Both the position numbers and the translations under genes were made by a program. The notes under the pieces are model-generated. The model was not told the origin of the DNA and made no database searches. It was given only the letters and a program-made list of their open reading frames with translations. A stretch of DNA of 64,000 nt from Bacteroidota bacterium. Its GTDB lineage: Bacteria; Bacteroidota; Bacteroidia; Cytophagales; Cytophagaceae. Positions 34,284 through 42,500 of the stretch are shown one piece after another. The stretch lies in contig JAEWYS010000006.1 of assembly GCA_023458555.1 (NCBI GenBank), positions 19,662 through 83,661 on the forward strand, in the 5' to 3' direction. Numbering within the stretch: position 1 is the first letter of the stretch; each line of letters begins with the position of its first letter.

Positions 34284-36950
34284 TTATTTTTTCCATGGAA
34301 TGTGAGAGGGTGCATCTACCACTTGTTCTTTTAAATTCTTCAACGATTCTTTCACTAATTGATCCGCTAGATCTTTAGAAGCGCCCCCTGCAATTAAAGC
34401 TTCTTTGGCAATACGGGTATGCTCCGCTAATGTATTTGGTTTTCCACTTTTTGCTAATTCTGAGAATAGTTGTCGCTGTTTTCTTGTCATTGCATCATGA
34501 TCAAGTTTATGCTCTTTCATAAAGTCTTGACTAATTGAGAATCCTTTTTTGGAATCGTAAGTTGCATGATTCTTAAATCCAGCTTTCGCATGAACGTGAT
34601 GCCCACCTACTTTCGAATATTCTCCTGTTCCTCCACAATTATGCACCAAAAACTGTACATTTCCAACTGTATAGGTATGATTATTAGCCACCGAGAAGTT
34701 GTACACCGCTGTACGCTCCAGACGCATTTCTACCTGCTCGATCGCAGCTTCCTCACCGCTGGCCAGTGTCAGTGACATGCCAGCCTTCAGGGCATCTGCC
34801 CGGCGCCATTCTCCTTTTACAAAGAACGGGTGCTCCGTCGTGGTCTCTATGAAGGTCCCATAGGCATGGATCGTAATGATCGTATCACGGTACTTCTGAT
34901 AGGTGCTTTCTACTCGCTCATACGACAGCTTGCCCGAAAGCTCGTTGAAGGACAGCACGCTGTCTCCTGCTACGATATCCTCTATATTCTTCAGACCTTC
35001 TGTGGTCTGAATCTTTGTAAGCGCTGTAAAGCAGGACGCACACTTAATATTCGGACTCTTGCCATCCGTCTTGCTGGCTATTTTTTTTGCATCTCCCGCG
35101 TCCAGCTTGAGCTTCTGGAAGGCTTTGACCTTCCCAAACACCTTGGTCATCGCCGAACCGGTCACGGCTCCGGCTATCGCCGAGCCGATCTCCTCTCCCA
35201 GACGCTTTATGTCATCGTCAGTGGCTTTACCCTCCATGACTCGGGTAATCAAATCTTTGTAGTCGTCAAACATGGCGCCTATAAAGCCTACCGGATCTTT
35301 GGCGATCTCGGTAAAGGCATTGATCATCTCGTTGCGGAAATTGGCATCGGAGACGATATCCCAGGCCATACCAGCCATACCCATCGGGGAGCCGTCGGCA
35401 AGACCATCAACAAGACCCGCTACAAACGGCGGAAGGCTCACTCCTACCTTGGCCAGCGCGGTGGAAGGCTTCGGCCAGTCGCCTTCCGTATCGACAAAGC
35501 GCACCGGGTTGCCCAGCGCGTGGCTGTACGGTGAGTAGGCGGCCAGGGTAATCGCCAGCGGATCGACCGAACTATACCGTCCCGTGCGGGAATCGTACTG
35601 GCGGAACTCGGTACCGTATTCATTGCCATCTCCCTTCTCCATATCATCGTCACGCTCCCAGCCGTTGAAGCCGAAACGATATTTTTCAGGGCTATGCCAT
35701 GAACGGGCGATCATACCATATGGATAGTAGTCAAAGGCATTGCGGATATCCGCTGCCCCGCTCACCGGAAGGTCGCTGACCGTAGCGCGTACACTGCTCA
35801 GGTGATCGGTCAGCTCATATTCCCGATTGCCAAGCGTTCCGGCTACAGCCGATCGCAGTGTACCAAGACGGGTAGCTCCATACAGATACTGCTCTTTCAA
35901 ACGGGCTTCTCCGCCGTTTTCCTGAACATAGGTCGCCAGAATATTGCCGGCCGCGTCATTAATGTATAGGGTGGCTTTTACTGTACCGTTCTTATAGCGG
36001 GCTATCTGTGCCACGCGGTATTTCATTGATGCGTCGTAGACAAACTCTATATCCGGTTTGCTGCTCGTACTCCGGCGTTTGATGTACCGGAGCTTATTGT
36101 TTGCATCCCATTCCAGACGCTCGGAGCCTTCCTGGTCATCATACACCAGATTTCCGGTTTCATCATAGAGGTAATTGTCGATGTCCTGATTTTCTATGTC
36201 ATCAGGATTATCCGAATTCAGTACCACGTCCCTGACATACCTCAGACGGTTGCTGTTGGCAAGATAACCCTTGGCTTTGCGGGCATATACATACTCCAGA
36301 CTGTCAAAACGGACACCGTCTTTGTCATACCGGACAACGGATGTAAGATTGGTATTGGCATCGTAACGGTAGGATGTGCTGAAATTGTTGCCAGACGCTC
36401 CCTCCAGATCACTTCGTACAAGGCGGTTCATCTGGTCATACTCGAAGAAACGGGTCTGAACATCATCAGAAAGCCGCTTGTTCCGATAGGCTGTAGATGC
36501 TATATTATTGTTGTACAGACTTGATGAAACAGGAGTCGTCAGTGGTACAAGCGTGGAGCCGGGGGTTCCGATAGGCTTATAGTCTTTGTAGGTACTATTG
36601 TTGTAGTAACCCAGCGCATAGCTGAAAGAATTACCCAGAACTGCCTTTTCCCAACCATGAATCGTATAGGCATAATTCTGAACTTCTACATTACGTTCGC
36701 CATATTCGGTACGAGCCACTCCCTCATGCGCGTAATACTGATAGGAGGCATCACGTGTCCATACAATCCCGTCCGCACTGGTCTTCACCGTTACCATACG
36801 GTTGTCATCATCATACCGATAGTGATGAATCAGCTGATCCGGTTGCCCTTTCTGATAGTATACATAGTTCAGATTTCCGCTTATCAGGTCGTATTCGTAG
36901 TCTATTTGCTTAACATAGCGGTTTCCGGCAATTCGCACATCCTGCACCAC
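34284..36950 (-). CDS. Orphan RHS tip with core, Hint domain and His-rich toxin
   Basis: 888 aa from a GTG; the frame reaches back only a few codons to a TAA, and there is no signal peptide. Compared with the 3982-aa RHS protein, it starts in mid-repeat (IDYEYDLISG versus IDYDYDLVSG), so the 5' half is missing. Parts: RHS/YD repeats 1-440, core EFRQYDSRTGRYSSVDP near 455, glycine-rich linker, Hint domain from Cys640 (CFTALTKIQT) through TTEHPFF to His-Asn771, then Cys772 and a toxin of about 115 residues with GGHHVHAKAGF and DAPSHIPWKK. The Hint domain would free the toxin. Probably a silent cassette or pseudogene rather than an expressed gene. Confidence 0.8.
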   Translation of the reverse strand: MVQDVRIAGNRYVKQIDYEYDLISGNLNYVYYQKGQPDQLIHHYRYDDDNRMVTVKTSADGIVWTRDASYQYYAHEGVARTEYGERNVEVQNYAYTIHGWEKAVLGNSFSYALGYYNNSTYKDYKPIGTPGSTLVPLTTPVSSSLYNNNIASTAYRNKRLSDDVQTRFFEYDQMNRLVRSDLEGASGNNFSTSYRYDANTNLTSVVRYDKDGVRFDSLEYVYARKAKGYLANSNRLRYVRDVVLNSDNPDDIENQDIDNYLYDETGNLVYDDQEGSERLEWDANNKLRYIKRRSTSSKPDIEFVYDASMKYRVAQIARYKNGTVKATLYINDAAGNILATYVQENGGEARLKEQYLYGATRLGTLRSAVAGTLGNREYELTDHLSSVRATVSDLPVSGAADIRNAFDYYPYGMIARSWHSPEKYRFGFNGWERDDDMEKGDGNEYGTEFRQYDSRTGRYSSVDPLAITLAAYSPYSHALGNPVRFVDTEGDWPKPSTALAKVGVSLPPFVAGLVDGLADGSPMGMAGMAWDIVSDANFRNEMINAFTEIAKDPVGFIGAMFDDYKDLITRVMEGKATDDDIKRLGEEIGSAIAGAVTGSAMTKVFGKVKAFQKLKLDAGDAKKIASKTDGKSPNIKCASCFTALTKIQTTEGLKNIEDIVAGDSVLSFNELSGKLSYERVESTYQKYRDTIITIHAYGTFIETTTEHPFFVKGEWRRADALKAGMSLTLASGEEAAIEQVEMRLERTAVYNFSVANNHTYTVGNVQFLVHNCGGTGEYSKVGGHHVHAKAGFKNHATYDSKKGFSISQDFMKEHKLDHDAMTRKQRQLFSELAKSGKPNTLAEHTRIAKEALIAGGASKDLADQLVKESLKNLKEQVVDAPSHIPWKK

Positions 36951-37360
36951 CGCATTATAAACATCTTACGCCCTTGTTTTTTTTTCAATCAGTCAACTTT
37001 CAACATAAGCAGAAAAACAAAAACATATAATCAGGATAGAAAAAGCAGAAAAAAGCACTAATTATCAAAAACTTATCTACCATTTTAAGTGGTAATAAAT
37101 GGTCATAAAGGGGTAGATAGAGCTGTTTTTTGCACATTAAAGGGGGTTTTAAAGCCATTTAAATGCACATTTTACCACAGATTGTTTGCAATTCAGAAAA
37201 AAGAGTTAATTTTGTATCGATACGAAAAAGCATCCATAGTTAATCCACAAATTTTAAACATATGAGAAATGTATTAAAATATCGATTAATGGAATTTTTT
37301 AACTTTAAAGTTTGTTTCAAACAAAAATCAAGGCTATAAGTATTTATAAGATATAAAAAA
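36951..37360. other. AT-rich region upstream of the orphan RHS tip
   Basis: 410 bases without a convincing gene. It contains a plus-strand promoter (37182-37214) pointing away from the RHS tip and a 25-codon plus-strand frame at 37262 whose first 15 bases equal the start of the Cys-motif gene at 21696. I see no promoter for the orphan RHS gene itself. Confidence 0.45.
37182..37214 (+). promoter_or_regulatory. Strong Bacteroidota-type promoter without an obvious gene
   Basis: TTGTTTG at 37182-37188, 18 bases, then TAATTTTG (37207-37214), a perfect TAnnTTTG box. The plus-strand hairpin at 37558-37588 could end its transcript, giving an RNA of about 370 bases. Confidence 0.55.
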
Positions 37361-37392
37361 TCAAGGGGCCTCCTCCTTGAGGTGCCCCTTGA
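37361..37392 (-). terminator. Terminator of the 45-aa gene
   Basis: Perfect 9-bp stem TCAAGGGGC / GCCCCTTGA, then ATTTTTTATA when read on the minus strand, directly after the stop at 37404. Confidence 0.8.
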
Positions 37393-37403
37393 TCGGTCAA
37401 ACT

Positions 37404-37541
37404 TTAATTTTTATCATTCTTCACCTTTATTGGAAAAGCCTTCCCAGGAGGTGCTTGAATGATCCTTCCGGTTTTTGGATGCCGGAAAGATTTTCGGAAA
37501 ATTAAAGTATAACCTGATTTGTCATTGTTTTGTTTTGACAT
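37404..37541 (-). CDS. Small basic 45-aa protein
   Basis: ATG at 37541 to TAA at 37404. The peptide reads as a compact strand-turn unit with YTLIFRKSFRHPKTGRIIQA then PPGKAFPIKVK. The H-P-K-T-G-R-x-I pattern with an aromatic and basic lead occurs in other very small Bacteroidota proteins. A perfect terminator right after it supports expression. Function unknown; the basic, Lys-rich end might bind nucleic acid. Confidence 0.6.
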   Translation of the reverse strand: MSKQNNDKSGYTLIFRKSFRHPKTGRIIQAPPGKAFPIKVKNDKN

Positions 37542-37557
37542 TTCAGGATGAATTAAG

Positions 37558-37588
37558 CCCTAATTGTTCGAGAATTAGGGTTTTCTTT
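37558..37588 (+). terminator. Plus-strand terminator-like hairpin
   Basis: Perfect 8-bp stem CCCTAATT / AATTAGGG (37558-37565, 37573-37580), seven-base loop, followed by TTTTCTTTT on the plus strand. It also lies in the 5' leader of the minus-strand 45-aa gene. Confidence 0.6.
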
Positions 37589-37752
37589 TGCTGACCGAAG
37601 CAATATTTTAAATATGTGGAAGAACAGTTAAAACAATTCAGAAAAAATACAATTCCTTTCCCAAAAGTTCATTAGGTTTCGTGCGCAAATTTCATGCTAT
37701 ACTTTTTAGCAAAAACAGTTTTTCATAAAAGATCTGTGCCAGATATGACTAT

Positions 37753-37764
37753 GTTGTATACAAC
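37753..37764. repeat. Perfect 12-bp palindrome
   Basis: GTTGTATACAAC; a second 12-bp palindrome CTGACATGTCAG lies at 37865-37876. Both sit in gene-free DNA and could be protein-binding sites or chance. Confidence 0.35.
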
Positions 37765-37876
37765 CCCAGCATAACCATACTAAAACATAAAATTATACAA
37801 TCAATCACTTGTCATCTTACTGCAAATTTGACAGTTAAATACACGTCAGCTTGTCAAAAAGTCCCTGACATGTCAG

Positions 37877-37985
37877 TCAGCAACAATACCCGTACGCTTA
37901 CGCTTTCTCTATTCCATACTGTTTAACAGCCTCTCTTTGATTATTTTTACCGCCTTTTTGACATAGTCTTTCAACTTCGAAGAGA
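37877..37985 (-). pseudogene. Decayed third copy of the small Cys-motif gene
   Basis: The minus strand aligns with the C-terminal half of the genes at 21478 and 38445: KKAVKII in one frame, then after a one-base shift QREAVKQYGIEKA, an in-frame TAA, then AYGYCC and a stop. The 5' half with the signal peptide is missing. Confidence 0.75.
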
Positions 37986-38080
37986 CGGTTAAAGCAACAA
38001 TTATTTGATAGTGAAAACATTATATTAAAAAGATCGTATTAGCAGGTGATATATTAGTCATTAAAACAATTTTAAAAACC

Positions 38081-38404
38081 ATGCGTAAAACTCATCGTCT
38101 CTTTGTAGGCCTCTTATCAAAGTTGGTTCTCCTAACAATTATCTGTTCACAGATTTCCATAATGCCAAAATCTGGTGTATTTCTTATAGCAGCCATTATT
38201 TATTTACTTCTACACGCCATATGGTACAGAGAGATTCTTAGGATTGATCCGGGAACCAATAAGCAAAAGCTTGGCTCTATCTCAGTAGATTTTCAACATC
38301 ATAGCGTGATACCACTTCTGTCCGCAACTCCAGCGATATGCTATATCGCCATTTATCTCGCCCTTGACATTAAAGAACTTGTACTATTGATCACTAATGC
38401 GTAA
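38081..38404 (+). CDS. Small membrane protein, three predicted helices
   Basis: 107 aa with hydrophobic segments at about 8-28, 32-48 and 78-100 and a polar stretch between the last two (REILRIDPGTNKQKLGSISV). No family recognised. A terminator follows within 10 bases, shared with the convergent Cys-motif gene. Confidence 0.55.
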   Translation: MRKTHRLFVGLLSKLVLLTIICSQISIMPKSGVFLIAAIIYLLLHAIWYREILRIDPGTNKQKLGSISVDFQHHSVIPLLSATPAICYIAIYLALDIKELVLLITNA

Positions 38405-38410
38405 AGACAA

Positions 38411-38439
38411 AAGCCGGACTACATCCGGCTTTTTCTTTT
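38411..38439 (+). terminator. Terminator between convergent small genes
   Basis: Perfect 8-bp stem AAGCCGGA / TCCGGCTT with a five-base loop, followed by TTTCTTTT. Confidence 0.8.
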
Positions 38440-38444
38440 ATTTC

Positions 38445-38675
38445 TCAATGCTGTTTCTTATAACAATACCCGCAGGCCTTTGCTATCCCGTACTTCTTCG
38501 CCGCTTCTTTACGGCTTACTTTTACCACCTCTTTGGTACAATTTTGCAAGCCCTCGCAGTAATCCTTATGATACGCGTACGAGGTCTCTCCCTTACAGAT
38601 CAATACCGTTTCCTTTTTGGCTGTGGACGAACTAAAAACAATCGCCAAAGCCGACAATAGCAATATTCTTTTCAT
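38445..38675 (-). CDS. Small exported Cys-motif protein, paralogue 2
   Basis: 76 aa. Signal peptide about 1-19, then KKETVLICKG-x4-AYAYHKDYCEGLQNC and KEAAKKYGIAKACGYCY, closely matching the protein at 21478-21696 (same Cys spacing, same YAYHK and ACGYCY). A good promoter lies upstream. Function unknown; the fixed Cys pattern suggests disulfides or metal binding. Confidence 0.78.
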   Translation of the reverse strand: MKRILLLSALAIVFSSSTAKKETVLICKGETSYAYHKDYCEGLQNCTKEVVKVSRKEAAKKYGIAKACGYCYKKQH

Positions 38676-38695
38676 AGCGGTTTAAAAATTTATGC

Positions 38696-38725
38696 CAAAG
38701 ATAAGCATAAACAAAAGAAAGACAA
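38696..38725 (-). promoter_or_regulatory. Promoter of Cys-motif paralogue 2
   Basis: Minus strand: TTG (38723-38725), 19 bases, then TATCTTTG (38696-38703), a perfect -7 box, 20 bases before the ATG. The TTG lies inside the terminator stem of the RHS operon. Confidence 0.65.
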
Positions 38726-38743
38726 CCCTTTCAGGTCGTCTTT
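38711..38743 (-). terminator. Terminator of the RHS operon
   Basis: Minus strand: stem AAAGACGACC / GGTTGTCTTT (one mismatch) with a six-base loop, then CTTTTGTTT. About 75 bases past the immunity gene stop. Confidence 0.6.
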
Positions 38744-38753
38744 CTGATTTCTT

Positions 38754-38804
38754 GGATTATAAATCCTCCGATACGCATTCCAGAATTATAAATCCGGAAT
38801 AGCG
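38754..38804. repeat. REP-like palindromic element, copy B
   Basis: Two palindromic parts: GGATT-ATA-AATCC and ATTCCAGAATTA / TAAATCCGGAAT, ending in AGCG. Same layout as copy A at 21879-21922. Confidence 0.5.
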
Positions 38805-38817
38805 AGATAGCGGGGAG

Positions 38818-39522
38818 CTATACAACTAACTTTGGGATAATCGATCTGATTGCATCAACATCAGATCTGGCTCCCGGCTCTATATCAGAGATATACTCTA
38901 AATACATTTCTGCTAACTCAGAAAGATTTTTCCTTTCTACTACTTTACCAACTAATAAGGAAGACATGAGTTGAAAAACCTTATTAGGACTATAAACCAG
39001 CCATTCAAATTCCTGCTTTCCCAAATCAACAGTCGGTGCCTCATTTAAAAGCTTATCCGCTTTTTCTAATGTTCCTAATCGATCAATAAGCTTGGGAACG
39101 GGCTTTTTAAACAACTCTGTAAATATACCATTCGCCGCTTTCTCAAGATTGACACCATTCATTAAATCATCACTATGAGGAGTATCATATAAACCACTTT
39201 CTTGGAAAAAATCATCAACATTAGCCGGGTTTATATATGTTCTAATATCAACTAAGAACATATATGAACTTAATATTTTATCAGTATCATAAGTATTTAA
39301 AAGTAACGTTGTTTCATCAAAATAAACTTTATAAAAAACATTAACCCGACCATATCTCAAAAAGATTAAACTCCATTCATACTTAACTCTACCCTCCCTC
39401 TTTTCAAGCATTACCAAGTGCTCAGTTCCTGTTAACTGCTTTTTAACCAAAACATAACCCTCTCTTTCGATCAGAGGTATCAAATAGTTTAAAAAATCAT
39501 CTTCTATTTTCTTTTTGCTCAT
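38818..39522 (-). CDS. Immunity protein of the RHS nuclease toxin (inferred)
   Basis: 234 aa, AT-rich, no signal peptide, so cytoplasmic. Its ATG overlaps the stop of the 3982-aa RHS gene (TAATG), the typical coupling of toxin and immunity genes. N-terminal alpha/beta region (YEWSLIFLRYGRVNVFYKVY), C-terminal helical region (LSELAEMYLEYISDIEPGAR). No family recognised; the role rests on position, coupling and composition. Confidence 0.65.
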   Translation of the reverse strand: MSKKKIEDDFLNYLIPLIEREGYVLVKKQLTGTEHLVMLEKREGRVKYEWSLIFLRYGRVNVFYKVYFDETTLLLNTYDTDKILSSYMFLVDIRTYINPANVDDFFQESGLYDTPHSDDLMNGVNLEKAANGIFTELFKKPVPKLIDRLGTLEKADKLLNEAPTVDLGKQEFEWLVYSPNKVFQLMSSLLVGKVVERKNLSELAEMYLEYISDIEPGARSDVDAIRSIIPKLVV

Positions 39523-42500
39523 TACTTAAGTTTATTTATTAATTTTCGCAAACCTCCTTCTACTGTACTTTTTGACGCTGTACCCGTATATCTATTCACA
39601 GTTCTTCTATAAACACTGGCAAAAGTATTCGTTGTACTAACAGCAGTTTTCTTATTTATATGAGCAGCATTATCTCCAACAAAATTAATTGCTTCGCCAC
39701 CTGTATAAAAACGTCTTTGATTTTTAGTTAATCTAGCTGTGTTAGTCTTACTTTCTACAACTTCCAATACATTGCCTTTTTCATCAGTTACTACAAAGTC
39801 AAAAATAGTCCTTGCCCCATCCTGGAATTCTCCTGTAACCTGTTCAGCAATTCGAACTTTTTGACCCTTATATTTTTCTTTTAGCTCTTTATGGGTTTCA
39901 ACTTCCCCAATCTTGCCGATCTCATGACCACTCTTTGGATTATAGCCTAAAGCAGCATACATGGAAGCTTCCATCCCGGAAGTCTCATAACCCCACTCCG
40001 CAAGCGCAGAAACTGCCATATCAACAGCCTGCTCGGCAAGGAAAATAGCTACCGCTCTTCCTGCCGGACTTTTCAACACGGCAGCGGCCTTTTTGATATA
40101 TCTCGCGGAACCAAAGCCAGACAAGCCAGCCAACGCCCCTATACCCGCTTCCTTACCCACATCCGCGTAGTTGATCATCGAAATGGCCGTTTTCATATCA
40201 TGGCCATCCGCCATGTGTGAACCCACCTGGATAACCATGTCCATCAACGCTCCAACTACCGCTCCCGCCGCCGCTGCACCACAAGTAGGACAATCCCCCT
40301 GAGGGTCGTTTCGTATGATGGGTTTATTATCGAATGCCACATAAGGACTTAGCCATGGCATCTCGTTAGCTCGGGGATCAACACTTATCCATCTGGATGT
40401 ATTCGGATCATATTGACGGAACTCTGTTACATACAATCCGGATTCTTCATCCAGTTCCATGCTGTTGTAAAGATAGCGGCTTAGCCCACTGTTCTCGCTT
40501 CTGGCGATCATCCCGAAAGGATAATAATCATATGCTGCCAGCATCTCCGTCAGCCCCAGTGCTGTAGGCTTATCCGAGAGTACCGTTCGTACATTACCCA
40601 GATGATCCGTCAGCTCATAGCTCCGTAACCCTAAGGTACGCGTATTGTTTGCGCCACCGGCTGCAAGCATACCCACACGGCTGCTGCCATAGATATAATG
40701 CTCCTCCAGTTCGGCGGTTTGGCCGCTCTCCGATTTCTTGTATACCGACAGCACATTACCCTGTGCGTCACGAATATAATAGGTAATCGTCGCATTTGTA
40801 CCTTTTGGCTTCACTATTTTTGCTACACGGTTGCCCGTAGCATCGTAGAGGAACTCCAGATCGGGTCTGGTACTGGCCTCCGTACGGATTACCTTGCTGA
40901 TCTTGCCGTATACATTCCACTCGATACGGGCAATCTCTTCCTGCGCATCGTAGACCAGGTTGCCCAGATCATCGTAGCGGTAATTGTCCATGTCCTGGTC
41001 TTCCAGATCTTCGGTATGGTGGCCGCTCAGCCCTGGGCTGTCATCCACCCAGCGAAGCTTGTTGGTATTGCGCAGATAGCCGCCTGCCCGGTTTTCGTAG
41101 TGGTAGACCAGCGAGTCAAAGGCATCACCTGCCTCATTATAGCGGTACAGACGTTCTATATTACCATTGGCATCGTAGCGGTAACCGGTTCGGAACGCAT
41201 CGGCATGAGCAAGACCGATGGAAGCTGAAGCCTTGATTCTGTTTAACTGATCGTATTCAAACTGCTGCGTCCAGGTTGTTGCAGACAGCTTCGGATTCAG
41301 GCTTGCCATCGTGGCAATATTGCCGTTGTACAGGTCTTTGCTTGCTGCAACCGGTGTAGCCAGGTTGTTATTGGTACCGATACTCTGGTAATCGCCGGAG
41401 AAATAGCCCAGCGCATAGCTGAAATACTGTCCGTTGAGCGCCTTCATCCAGCCCTGAAGCGTATAGGCATGATCCTGTATTTCCAGACTGTCGCCGATAA
41501 TCGCACGTGCCAGAGGACCATGTGCATAGTAGGCATAGGCTGCATCCTGTGTCCACACAATGCCGTCACGGCTGGTCTGCACTCCGGTAATCCGGTTGTC
41601 GCCGTCATAGTTGTAGCGGTGGATAAACTGATCGGATGCTCCTTTTTGATAATAGATTCTGTTGATCTTGCCGCTTACCAGATCGTAGTCATAGTCGATA
41701 CGCTTTTTCAGCTCACGCTGGCCATCCCTCACCTGCTGGATCAGGGTCTTTACATTCCCATGCACATCGTAGCTGTAGTGCGTGGCACGGTCAAAGGCCG
41801 TACCTGCCTTGTCCTGATACGTCACGCTGGATACTCTCGGGCGCAGGTTTTCCTGCGCAAAGTACGGAGCGATATCCGTATATACCGCCTCGTCATAATA
41901 CGATCGGGTAATCTCTCTGCGCACACCACTGTGCACAAAGCGCTGCGCGATGCTGTCGTATCTTACCTGACTCTCGTGCATCAGGATCGGAACAGCCTGT
42001 CGGGTCAGCAGCTCCCCTACTTCGATCGTACGGCCTATATCGTCAAATAAGGTATAGCTGTAGGCCCGTATCGGGCCACTGCCGGGAACGGCGGTCCGCT
42101 CTTCGCTGCTCAGCCAGGACTGTATACCGTACTGCTTTGCATTCTGGTTCAGAGCAGGTCTTCCCAGCTCATCGTACCAGTACCGGGTGCCCATCAGCTC
42201 GGCGCGGTCACGCAGGGTCTGTACGGTACCATTGCCATTGACCAGGGTACCATGCTCTCCGTCGGCCAGCGCCAGCAAGGGCGTAGCGCTGCCCGTGCCG
42301 TCGGTTTCCGCCTGCCAGTGATAACCGCCGTCGACAGTCTTGAGGGTCAGTCCTCCCGTACCGGTCATATAGCCGGTCAGGCGATCGCTGAACTGTACGC
42401 GGCGCATCAGGCGGCTTGCCGGAATACCGCTGCCCTTGTCGTCGGTAATATCGTTATCAGCACAGATGTTCAGGGCTTCCAGCCCGCTGCTGCCCAGGGT

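Noticed and set aside
36975..37400. Hidden 5' part of the orphan RHS gene
   Set aside because: The frame meets a TAA just upstream of the GTG start and the DNA beyond is AT-rich without YD-like codons in any frame.
38397..38660. Plus-strand 87-aa frame with hydrophobic stretches
   Set aside because: Fully opposite the Cys-motif gene at 38445-38675, whose paralogue, signal peptide and promoter show it to be the real gene.
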